Source: Bacillota bacterium
GTDB taxonomy: Bacteria; Bacillota; Clostridia; Christensenellales; Aristaeellaceae
DNA: 5,261 bases
Assembly (NCBI GenBank): GCA_023392395.1
Contig: JAEVZE010000230.1
Location: forward strand, 1 to 5,261
Direction: 5' to 3'
Both the position numbers and the translations under genes were made by a program. Below are positions 1 through 5,261 of the stretch, piece after piece (the first letter of the stretch is position 1; every line of letters starts with the position of its first letter). Below the pieces are notes generated by a model. The model was not told the origin of the DNA. It did not search any database and saw only the letters and a program-made list of their open reading frames with translations.

Positions 1-284
1 GCATGATGATGCCGCGCGGCTCGAAGAAGTTGGGGCTTTCCAAGATGAACATGCTGGGCATGGGGCCGATGATGATCCGCGGGGTCATGAAGAAGAAACA
101 CATCGCCAGCCTCGAGGAACTGATCGCCACCGCGCGCAAAAACGGTGTGGAACTGGTTGCCTGTTCAATGAGTATGGACGTGATGGGCATCAAGGCGGAA
201 GAACTGCTGGACGGCATCAAGTACTCCGGCGCGGCGGCGATGCTGGCCAACGCCGAAGAATCCGACATGTCGCTGTTCATCTAA
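1..284 (+). CDS. DsrE/DsrF-like (DrsE_2 type, COG2210) protein, 3' part only
   Basis: This is the C-terminal 93-94 residues of a small DsrE/DsrF-like protein; the 5' end lies before the window. The frame is open to base 1, and the methionine at base 3 is probably internal, because family members are usually around 150-170 residues and begin with a nucleotide-binding-like beta strand that is absent here. Counting from that Met, family hallmarks are the Met-rich stretch MMMPRGSKKLGLSKMNM (1-17), SLEELIATARKNGV (36-49), the conserved cysteine C54 in ACSMSMDVMGI, EELLDG (66-71) and the terminal LFI. The family is related to sulfur-relay/persulfide carriers and is often linked to rhodanese or CoA-disulfide reductase proteins; C54 would be the candidate persulfide site. 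The precise substrate is unknown. The gene ends in TAA and converges on the large - strand gene, with the hairpin array between them. Family assignment is firm, function is not. Confidence 0.82.
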   Translation, partial: MMMPRGSKKLGLSKMNMLGMGPMMIRGVMKKKHIASLEELIATARKNGVELVACSMSMDVMGIKAEELLDGIKYSGAAAMLANAEESDMSLFI

Positions 285-372
285 TGATGGCGAATGAAAT
301 CCGCGATGCGGCTTTCATTCGCGAGCGGCGGAAAGCTGAATCGCAGCTTTCCGCCGCTTCGTTTACGGAGCG

Positions 373-410
373 GTTTCCTAAAACGCCTTCGGGCGTTTTC
401 GTGTGGAAAC
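373..410 (+). terminator. candidate intrinsic terminator of the DsrE-like gene, symmetric on both strands
   Basis: The core AAAACGCC-TTCG-GGCGTTTT (380-399) is a perfect 8-bp stem with a UUCG tetraloop closed by C-G, a very stable RNA hairpin. The flanking A4/T4 runs make it read as a short terminator on either strand. An outer pairing GTTTCC/GGAAAC (373-378/405-410) may extend it. It is about 90-115 nt after the stop of the DsrE-like gene, with H1 and H2 in between. The T-run is short (four), so efficiency is uncertain. Confidence 0.55.
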
Positions 411-497
411 TGGGTCGGGTATGCTTTCCCCGTCGGCTGGGCAAGCTCGGCCTTTAGGGGAAAGCCAAATCCGCCGCACATGTCGCCGGATTTGATC

Positions 498-526
498 AAA
501 ATAGAGAGGGCTGCGGCCCTCTCTAT
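498..526 (-). terminator. intrinsic terminator of the 842-residue gene
   Basis: A perfect 11-bp stem, ATAGAGAGGGC (501-511) with GCCCTCTCTAT (516-526), encloses a 4-nt loop. Read on the - strand it is followed by TTTT (bases 501-498). It lies 53 nt beyond the TAG stop of the - strand gene, where a terminator is expected. Confidence 0.65.
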
Positions 527-578
527 ACTCTCTTGAAATTGATTGCACATTCCATGGAAGGTGGTCAGCCTGTTCATT

Positions 579-3107
579 CTATTCTCTCGCGACGCACAGT
601 ACTTTCTGAGACACCACGTCGGCGTACAGCCAAAGCGGCACGCGAAACGCCCGGACGACGCCTGAGAGCGCTTCGGACACCGGGATGAGCTGGCCACGCG
701 CGATCAGCTCCGGCTGAAACAGCGCGCCGCCCGCCCCTGGGAACACCCCGGCGTAAAAGATGTCCGACTCCACGATGTCCTGAAAGAAGTGGCTGCCGTA
801 AGACAGCTCTGGCGAAAAGCCCTCCGCCGCCACCTCCATCAGCGCCGCCATGGCCGCGATCTCCGTAAACCGCACCGGAACCCCGAGCGACGGCGTGGTG
901 GTCCCCCACCGCCCCGGCCCGATTAGGAGGCAGCGCAGTTTTTCCCGCGCGGCCAGCGCGTTCAGCCGCCCCACCTCCCGGGCGACGGCGTACTTATCCT
1001 GCTCGCCCAGGCGGTCGTAGGCCGCCGCGTCCACCAGCACCGCCGCGTCCAGCGGCATGCGCACGTTGCCGCCCATGAAACCGCCTTCTTGCCGGAGCAC
1101 CGTGTCGTCCTCCCGCGCTTCGGGAACCACAACCTGCGCGCCCACGCCGCGCGTCTGCTGCGGGCGGCACTGCAGCACGTTCACGTACAGTTCCCCGGCG
1201 GAATCGATGTTGGCGGAAAATTCCACATCTACCGGGTACTCGTAGGCCGTCGCCAGGCAGTTCAGGATGCGCCGCATCCTATCCGCAAAGTCCGTCTCCT
1301 TGAGCAGTTTCTCGAACGTCAGCGTAAAGTACCGCTCGGGCGGAAGCCCCAATTCCCGCGCGCGCCTTTGCGCCTCCCGGTCGTCCTCGCCAAACAGTCG
1401 CATGTCCAGTTCGGGCAACTCCCTAAGCAGCTCAGGCAGGTACACCTTTTCTAGCCTTCCGCGCGTCAGGCTGAGCGCGTCCACGTGGCGCTGGGAATAC
1501 TCCGCCCGCTCGCCGGGCGGGCAAGGGCACAGAAGCGGCCTGTTCAGGCTCACGACGCGCGGATAGTCCCCGCTGACCCGGTCCACCGCACGGGTTCCCA
1601 GCCCGAACACCAGCCGGATCATGCCGGCCTCCGGGTCGATGGAGCCATCCCATACGTAGAGGTTGTAGGAATTGCCCACGCCCGCCAGCAGCGGAAAAAA
1701 CCATTTGTCCCGCCGGTCGCCCGACACGCGCTGCACCAGCAGCGACATCTGCTCGTCCCGGCCCAGAAGCCCCCGCTGCATGCGGTATTCCAGCGCGTCC
1801 GGGCTCATCATGCTGGCGTACACTCGCTTGACCGCCTGCTCGAACTCGGCGGAACGCTGCTCCGGCGGGCCCTGGTTGGTCAAAAAGATGCTCTCGTACT
1901 TTCCAGCGAAGGCGTTGCCAAAGTTGTCCTCCAGGAGGCTGGACGAGCGCACGATGATCGGCGATTGGCCGAAGTAGTCCAGCATGCGCAAAAACTGCTG
2001 CCGGACAGGGTGCGGAAAGTTGCCATTCAGGAGCCTCTGGCCCAGCTCTCCCGCCAGTGCGAAATACCCCTCGGGCGTATTCTGCTCCATGCGCAGCCGC
2101 CAGCAGTCGTTGTGTACCAGGTATGTATAGAACACGTCCGCGCCCAGATAGTAGGAATCATGGGTTTCCAACACCGGATCAAATCCGTTTTCGGACAGGA
2201 TCGCCCGCGCCAGCAGCATGCCCGCCGACTTCCCGCCGATCAAACCCGTGCCGATCTCGCGCGCCTTAAACCCCAATAGATCAGACAGCGACAGGTAGCG
2301 CGCGGCCAGCGCGGCGATGCGCGGCTCCCGCGCAATCTGGATCTGGATGATCCGCTTTTTGAGCGCCTCCGCCTCCGGGTCGCCCTCGGGCAGCGCCTCC
2401 ATCTCGTGGGCCTTCAAAAACAGCCTGTCCCAGTAATCCACCGAGCCCGCTTCCCGCTCCAGCCTCCGGGAGAAAAGCTTCGCCGCCTCGCCGCTGGCGG
2501 TGACCGGCTGGTAGACGTCCGCATTGGGCCGGTGCGGCAGGAACATGGTCGGCGAATACCGCTCCCACACCTTCAGCGGGTGCAGGTAGATTTCGCCCTC
2601 GATGTTGTACAGGTCGATCAAAAGCTGCGTGGTTTCCCGGATACGCGCGATCGCCTCAAAGGAGTGGCGCCCCCGTAACAGCGCAAAGTAAGCCACCGTG
2701 TCCAGCATGAACAGGTAGGGGCAGGTAATGCCGAAGAAGTTGCCGATCATCAGGTCGGAGCACCACTCGTTCAGCAGGTCCGTCAGGCAGTCAAATACAT
2801 AGAACGCGCCGCGTCCCTCGCTGGTGATGATCGCGTTGACCGCCGAAGCAAAGCACTCAAACCCGCAGCCCGCCTCCAGCGGGAAGATGGCGATGCCCTG
2901 CTGATCGCACAGCGGCGCGCGGTCGCCGAAGTGGATGTAGACCACGCAGCGGCCCTCCGCCAGCGCTCTGTCCACGAAGGGCGTCACGAAGGCGCGGTAG
3001 TCATCCATCGAGTCCACCTGCCAGACCACGTTGTCGCCAAGCCGCAGGGAATCGATCACCTGGTCTACCGCCTGAACGCCGGTTGAGACGCGCCCGGAAC
3101 TGTCCAT
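579..3107 (-). CDS. PEP/pyruvate-binding (PPDK_N) domain protein with degenerate KaiC-like N-terminus, 842 aa
   Basis: Start chosen at MDSSGRV because AGGAGGT lies 6 nt upstream; a longer in-frame start at 3224 would run through a terminator hairpin. Residues 1 to about 190 resemble a KaiC/RecA fold: STGVQAVDQVI (8-18) and a Walker B-like YVFDCLTDLL (103-112), but the Walker A position reads VWQVDSMDDY (28-37), so ATP binding there looks lost. Residues 285-655 match the ATP-grasp domain of PEP synthase/PPDK: GGKSAGM (291-297), IVRSSSLLEDNFGNAFAGKY (385-404, with R387), FGLGTRAVDR (501-510), and VEF plus VLQCRP (628-630, 644-649; E629, Q646 and R648 as probable Mg-ATP ligands). The C-terminus holds GPGRWGTTTPSLGVPV (730-745) and GSHFFQD (771-777), typical of PEP-synthase-like proteins of unknown role. 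The phosphohistidine domain and PEP-binding barrel are absent, so it should not be called PEP synthase. Probably a cytosolic phosphotransferase-like or regulatory protein; the reaction is unknown. Confidence 0.88.
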   Translation of the reverse strand: MDSSGRVSTGVQAVDQVIDSLRLGDNVVWQVDSMDDYRAFVTPFVDRALAEGRCVVYIHFGDRAPLCDQQGIAIFPLEAGCGFECFASAVNAIITSEGRGAFYVFDCLTDLLNEWCSDLMIGNFFGITCPYLFMLDTVAYFALLRGRHSFEAIARIRETTQLLIDLYNIEGEIYLHPLKVWERYSPTMFLPHRPNADVYQPVTASGEAAKLFSRRLEREAGSVDYWDRLFLKAHEMEALPEGDPEAEALKKRIIQIQIAREPRIAALAARYLSLSDLLGFKAREIGTGLIGGKSAGMLLARAILSENGFDPVLETHDSYYLGADVFYTYLVHNDCWRLRMEQNTPEGYFALAGELGQRLLNGNFPHPVRQQFLRMLDYFGQSPIIVRSSSLLEDNFGNAFAGKYESIFLTNQGPPEQRSAEFEQAVKRVYASMMSPDALEYRMQRGLLGRDEQMSLLVQRVSGDRRDKWFFPLLAGVGNSYNLYVWDGSIDPEAGMIRLVFGLGTRAVDRVSGDYPRVVSLNRPLLCPCPPGERAEYSQRHVDALSLTRGRLEKVYLPELLRELPELDMRLFGEDDREAQRRARELGLPPERYFTLTFEKLLKETDFADRMRRILNCLATAYEYPVDVEFSANIDSAGELYVNVLQCRPQQTRGVGAQVVVPEAREDDTVLRQEGGFMGGNVRMPLDAAVLVDAAAYDRLGEQDKYAVAREVGRLNALAAREKLRCLLIGPGRWGTTTPSLGVPVRFTEIAAMAALMEVAAEGFSPELSYGSHFFQDIVESDIFYAGVFPGAGGALFQPELIARGQLIPVSEALSGVVRAFRVPLWLYADVVSQKVLCVARE

Positions 3108-3113
3108 GACGCC

Positions 3114-3120
3114 ACCTCCT
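3114..3120 (-). promoter_or_regulatory. ribosome-binding site of the 842-residue gene
   Basis: On the - strand AGGAGGT is followed by six bases (GGCGTC) and ATG at 3107. This full-length anti-16S match decides the start against the upstream in-frame Met at 3224. Confidence 0.85.
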
Positions 3121-3129
3121 TTGGGGAAA

Positions 3130-3158
3130 ATGGTACCATACGAAGGCAGAAAAAGCAA
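3130..3158 (-). promoter_or_regulatory. weak promoter candidate and ATGGTACCAT palindrome upstream of the 842-residue gene
   Basis: On the - strand TTGCTT (3158-3153) and TACCAT (3135-3130) are 17 bases apart, a correct spacing with only partial consensus matches. The -10 part sits inside the perfect 10-bp palindrome ATGGTACCAT (3130-3139), just before the ribosome-binding site. This could be an operator or chance. Start of transcription here would give a very short leader. Confidence 0.25.
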
Positions 3159-3170
3159 ACACACCACTTC

Positions 3171-3214
3171 AAAAAAAGCAGGGCGGGCGAAGGCTGCGCA
3201 GCCTCCGCCCGCCC
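3171..3214 (-). terminator. strong intrinsic terminator after the yhfC-like/DUF998 operon
   Basis: Bases 3181-3214 form a 34-nt palindrome with a single A-C mismatch pair (GGGCGGGCG at one end, CGCCCGCCC at the other, AGGCTGCGCAGCCT at the centre). On the - strand it is followed by TGC and seven T (3177-3171). It lies 131 nt after the DUF998 stop and 64 nt before the ribosome-binding site of the next gene, so it separates the two transcription units or acts as an attenuator for readthrough. Confidence 0.75.
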
Positions 3215-3218
3215 AGGG

Positions 3219-3302
3219 TGTCAAAACTCTCGCAGTTTTTTTGACGCAAGGGAATCCTTGGTAATTTTTTGACAGTCTGAGTGGGGTCGAGCCCCCAGGC
3301 TG
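3219..3302. other. intergenic segment with repeated T-run/GAC motifs and small stem-loops
   Basis: No gene is seen between 3215 and 3344. GTCAAAACT (3220-3228) faces AGTTTTTTTGAC (3234-3245), a stem with extra T. CAAGG/CCTTG (3247-3251/3256-3260) is followed by GTAATTTTTTGAC (3261-3273), a second T-run/GAC copy. A further hairpin pairs 3273-3277 with 3298-3302 and TGGGG (3282-3286) with CCCCA (3293-3297). The segment may add termination in either direction or be a remnant of a dispersed repeat. Confidence 0.45.
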
Positions 3303-3344
3303 TTTAAGGAAGCGCCCCGTGCGGCGCAGGCCGCGCGTTGGCCG

Positions 3345-3989
3345 CTAGGCTGCTTCTTGCCGCCGAGCGGCGGAGAAGGTGTAACAGGCTGAGAGGACAA
3401 ATAGCATCGCCTGAAGCGAGTAGATGGACATCCGCTCGGTCACGCCCAGCAGGTTGAGCCCGGTGGCCATACCGATGGGCGTCGTCATGCCGGTCAGCGT
3501 GATCAGAATCGCCATGATCAGCGTGAACCTGCCAAGCCCGCGCATTTCCTCGCGCTTCAGGTAGCCCGCCGCCAGCAGAAAACCGCAGGCGATGGTGGTC
3601 AGCACAACGACGATGGTGACGATGATGTGCATCAGGTTCCCGAACGTCATCACCGTCTTGTCGCCGGACAGCGGAAACAGCATGTAGCCGAACATGGACA
3701 CCACTTCCATGACCAGCAGCGTGATGCAGCCCGCGCGTACCAGCGCGCCGTGCCTACGGAAGGCCACCGAGATCATGCCACCGGCGAAGGCGATCATGCA
3801 GAGCCCATAGATCGTAGTCAGCACCCTGAGAAGCCCCGCGTTGGGCGCGCCCTCGGCAGTGAGCGAACTGATGTCCATCGTCACCGGGTTGTACTCGACC
3901 CACAAAATCCGGCCAAGGAGCGTGTGAGCCAGGTAGAACAGGATTCCGACCATACCCAGCGGAATCGCGATGCGCTCAAACTTCCTCAT
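3345..3989 (-). CDS. DUF998 family integral membrane protein, 214 aa
   Basis: A hydrophobic protein with about six membrane segments (approximate residues 8-26, 55-76, 84-105, 117-142, 153-175, 186-206). The loop after the first segment, VEYNPVTMDISSLTAEGAPN (31-50), matches the DUF998 signature of the type Y-x-P-V-T-x-x-I-S-x-L, followed by a small-residue Pro-Asn stretch. No biochemical role is established for the family. The start at MRKFERI is preferred because GGGGGGA lies just upstream on the - strand; an alternative Met four codons earlier (4001) has no well-spaced ribosome-binding site. The gene overlaps the end of the upstream protease gene by 14 bases (26 with the longer start), which implies translational coupling and co-transcription from the promoter at 4841-4869. 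Stop is TAG. Function unknown; family call fairly firm. Confidence 0.8.
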   Translation of the reverse strand: MRKFERIAIPLGMVGILFYLAHTLLGRILWVEYNPVTMDISSLTAEGAPNAGLLRVLTTIYGLCMIAFAGGMISVAFRRHGALVRAGCITLLVMEVVSMFGYMLFPLSGDKTVMTFGNLMHIIVTIVVVLTTIACGFLLAAGYLKREEMRGLGRFTLIMAILITLTGMTTPIGMATGLNLLGVTERMSIYSLQAMLFVLSACYTFSAARRQEAA

Positions 3990-4797
3990 GGGTCCCCCCA
4001 TCGCCCTGCGCCGGAATGGACGCGCTCTCGACCGGCTTCAACCGCCGGTGCGTGTAGACCGCGAGGGCCACCAGCAGCGCCGCACAGAGCAGCACAAGCC
4101 CTTCGGCCACCAAGATGTTCGAGATCGCGCCGCTCTGCATCAAGGCTGGCGCAAAATCGACGACTGCATGCAGCACGATTGCCAGCGGGAACAACCAAAC
4201 CTTGCGCGGCCGGTACACCGAGTAGAACACGATCACCGATAGCGCGAGGTGGACCGCTAGCGTGAACATGCGCTCGACGCCCGTCACGAGGAACATGGCG
4301 GAAGGGGTAGAGGCCGTCGTCTGAAGCTCCATGAACGTCAGCAAATCGTACTTTCCCTCAAACTGTCCGGCGTTGGCGGCGACGCTCATGACGATGGAAG
4401 CGATCGTCGAGGCCCCGCCCAGCAAGATCAACTTGATGCCGCCGTGCCCTACGCCGTAGGAGAGCGCCGTTAGGATGCCAGCGTACCGCTTCCTCAATAG
4501 CTTGAAGGACAGAAACCTCGCGGTCTCCTCAAAGACGCAAGTCGTGATCAAGCTGTAGAACACGTACTGGTAGCCCGACATCCAGGTGGAGCCGTTGGCG
4601 GTCGGCCGCAGCACCAGCAGGTGAATCAGCCGCTCCAGCACCAGCGCGAACACTACAAACGCCGCCGCGCCGGCCAGCGCGGGCATGAGTTTTGCGCCGA
4701 ATTTTTTGCGAAAGACGATCAAAAGCGCGACCGGCACGCCGATGGAAAGCAGCGCAGACACTGCCATGCACAGAATCGAAACGGACGAAACCATCAT
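3976..4797 (-). CDS. YhfC-family putative intramembrane glutamic/metallo-protease, 273 aa
   Basis: A multi-pass membrane protein (segments around 8-28, 38-62, 104-130, 177-194, 200-220 and 227-248, with the active-site region between) carrying the motifs of the YhfC family, relatives of the CPBP/Abi proteases. Candidate catalytic or metal-binding positions are E90-E91 with R94 (FEETARFLSF), H118 in GVGHGGIK, E175 and H183 (ERMFTLAVH) and H210/D214 (LHAVVDF). As I recall, most relatives have Glu after GHGGI; here K122 takes its place. The hydrophilic tail after 250 is likely cytoplasmic. The start is supported by GGGAGAGG six bases upstream and by a strong promoter; Met2 is also possible. First gene of a two-gene operon with the DUF998 gene. 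Bacterial relatives of these proteases act in membrane-protein processing or bacteriocin immunity, but the substrate here cannot be told. Confidence 0.82.
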   Translation of the reverse strand: MMVSSVSILCMAVSALLSIGVPVALLIVFRKKFGAKLMPALAGAAAFVVFALVLERLIHLLVLRPTANGSTWMSGYQYVFYSLITTCVFEETARFLSFKLLRKRYAGILTALSYGVGHGGIKLILLGGASTIASIVMSVAANAGQFEGKYDLLTFMELQTTASTPSAMFLVTGVERMFTLAVHLALSVIVFYSVYRPRKVWLFPLAIVLHAVVDFAPALMQSGAISNILVAEGLVLLCAALLVALAVYTHRRLKPVESASIPAQGDGGTHEEV

Positions 4798-4840
4798 TTG
4801 ATGCCTCTCCCGGGTATTTATACAACTTTTTTATAACATA

Positions 4841-4869
4841 ATCATAATGTGCCTGGTATCTGCTGTCAA
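4841..4869 (-). promoter_or_regulatory. sigma-A-type promoter of the yhfC-like/DUF998 operon
   Basis: On the - strand TTGACA (4869-4864, perfect -35) and TATGAT (4846-4841, five of six -10) are separated by exactly 17 bases. Transcription would start near 4834, giving a leader of about 37 nt that contains the ribosome-binding site GGGAGAGG (4811-4804). The leader is AT-rich, in contrast to the genes around it. Confidence 0.8.
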
Positions 4870-4973
4870 TAGCGCATGAGAATTAACCAAACATGGCGAA
4901 GGAATGGCTTTTTTCATGGTGTCACCGCGAAATTCGATCCTTGGCGCTTCCTGCGGGCGGCGTGCCGCCGCAC

Positions 4974-5011
4974 AGAAAAGCGCCGGAAATTCGCAACGCG
5001 GATTTCCGGCG
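4974..5011 (-). terminator. intrinsic terminator of pckG
   Basis: CGCCGGAAAT (4981-4990) pairs perfectly with ATTTCCGGCG (5002-5011); inside, CGC/GCG (4992-4994/4998-5000) closes a 3-nt loop. On the - strand the stem is followed by CTTTTCT (4980-4974). It begins 36 nt after the pckG stop. The rest of the 4798-5046 gap holds only the operon promoter and a short GC-rich repeat GGCGGC/GCCGCC at 4956-4969. Confidence 0.7.
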
Positions 5012-5046
5012 TGTGGGGCCGTATGGTCAGGGTTATCCGAAGGCGC

Positions 5047-5261
5047 TTAGCCCTCGATGCGCTTTTCCAGCGCATCCAGCTGCGCGTACATTTCCTTGGG
5101 CAGCTGGCCGCCGAACGTGGCGTAGTATTCCTTGATGGAGACGAGCTCGGCCTCCCAGCCTTCCTTGTCCACCTTGAGCAGCTCGTCCAGAGCGCCATCC
5201 TTCATGTCAAGGCCGGCGACGTCCAGATCTTCCTTCTTGGGCAGGTTGCCGATGGGGGTCA
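5047..5261 (-). CDS. pckG: phosphoenolpyruvate carboxykinase (GTP), C-terminal 70 residues only
   Basis: The - strand frame from the window edge to TAA (5049-5047) encodes TPIGNLPKKEDLDVAGLDMK, then a segment with DELLKVDKEGWEAELVSIKE, then YYATFGGQLPKEMYAQLDAL, ending EKRIEG. This is the characteristic end of GTP-dependent PEP carboxykinase: TPIG-x-LP, EDLD-x-x-GLD, a helix with VDKE-x-W-x-x-E, and FG-x-x-LP-x-E. The enzyme interconverts oxaloacetate plus GTP and PEP plus CO2 plus GDP in the cytosol (gluconeogenesis, or PEP carboxylation in fermenters). The catalytic core, including the metal- and GTP-binding loops, lies beyond the window. It is followed by its own terminator, so it is probably not co-transcribed with the membrane-protein operon. 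The identification rests on 70 residues but the motif run is distinctive. Confidence 0.85.
   Translation of the reverse strand, partial: TPIGNLPKKEDLDVAGLDMKDGALDELLKVDKEGWEAELVSIKEYYATFGGQLPKEMYAQLDALEKRIEG

Larger units (their letters stand above)
290..526. repeat. tandem array of six inverted repeats filling the convergent intergenic region
   Basis: Bases 285-578 hold no convincing gene. Instead six stem-loops lie end to end. H1, 290-299/313-322 (10 bp), plus inner 301-304/308-311 with loop GAT. H2, 324-338/344-358 (15 bp perfect, 5-nt loop). H3, 380-387/392-399 (8 bp, TTCG loop), plus outer 373-378/405-410. H4, 423-431/457-465 (9 bp, 25-nt loop). H5, 467-473/487-493 (7 bp). H6, 501-511/516-526 (11 bp perfect, 4-nt loop). 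A TTTGATCAAA palindrome (491-500) joins H5 and H6. H3 and H6 look like terminators for the two converging genes; H1, H2, H4 and H5 lack T-runs, so termination does not explain them. They could be a dispersed repeat element or a structured 3' RNA; the sequence alone does not decide. Confidence 0.7.

Noticed and set aside
3..284. Bases 3-5 (ATG) as the true start of the DsrE-like gene
   Set aside because: The fold's N-terminal half would be missing, the frame is open to the window edge and family members have residues before MMMPRG.
281..697. 138-residue - strand ORF and the 80-residue + strand ORF (294-536) in the same region
   Set aside because: Both are read through the hairpin array, where inverted repeats happen to lack stops; the - strand one also overlaps the end of the 842-residue gene. 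Neither has a good ribosome-binding site or a recognisable family.
1485..2279. 264-residue + strand ORF opposite the 842-residue gene
   Set aside because: It is the antisense of a well-supported coding region, with the His/Gln/Arg-rich composition typical of GC-rich shadows.
3108..3224. Longer N-terminus (39 extra residues) for the 842-residue protein
   Set aside because: It runs across the terminator hairpin at 3181-3214 and has no ribosome-binding site, whereas AGGAGGT sits 6 nt before the chosen ATG.
3273..3302. tRNA-like TCGA-containing stem-loop
   Set aside because: There is no acceptor, D or anticodon arm around it; it is a simple hairpin.
4831..4917. 28-residue - strand ORF starting MKKAIPSPCL
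   Set aside because: It overlaps the -35 and -10 of the operon promoter and ends at the presumed transcription start; no convincing ribosome-binding site.
4914..5198. 94-residue - strand ORF rich in Arg and Ser
   Set aside because: It is an out-of-frame shadow of the pckG 3' end; the pckG frame gives clear family motifs.

Overview
The window looks like a piece of a GC-rich (roughly 60 % by eye) low-redundancy bacterial chromosome, most likely from the Firmicutes/Clostridia. The grounds are a full AGGAGGT ribosome-binding site, a near-consensus sigma-A promoter, stem-loop/T-run terminators, and family content (GTP-type PEP carboxykinase, YhfC-type membrane protease, DUF998 protein, DsrE-like protein). 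The organism assignment is inference; no rRNA or other marker gene is present.

Layout: (1) bases 1-284, + strand, the 3' part of a DsrE/DsrF-like gene. (2) Bases 285-578, a convergent intergenic region almost entirely tiled by six consecutive inverted repeats (290-526), including terminators for both flanking genes. (3) Bases 579-3107, - strand, an 842-residue protein with a KaiC-like N-terminal domain lacking a Walker A motif, a PEP-synthase-type ATP-grasp domain and a distinct C-terminal domain, without the phosphohistidine and PEP-binding domains of true PEP synthases. (4) Bases 3108-3344, the leader of that gene, a strong - strand terminator and a short T-run/stem-loop region. (5) Bases 3345-4797, - strand, two overlapping genes for integral membrane proteins: a YhfC-family putative intramembrane protease followed by a DUF998 protein, driven by a strong promoter at 4841-4869. 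(6) Bases 5047-5261, - strand, the last 70 codons of GTP-dependent PEP carboxykinase (pckG) with its own terminator at 4974-5011.

Transcription units as read from the sequence: pckG ends at its terminator; yhfC-like plus DUF998 form one two-gene operon ending at the 3171-3214 terminator; the 842-residue gene is probably transcribed separately (or by readthrough of that terminator) and ends at 498-526; the DsrE-like gene comes from the other side and ends in the hairpin array. pckG and the 842-residue protein both belong to the PEP/pyruvate world, but the gene order does not prove a shared pathway. I saw no mobile element, CRISPR array or RNA gene. The least explained items are the hairpin array and the unusual architecture of the 842-residue protein.
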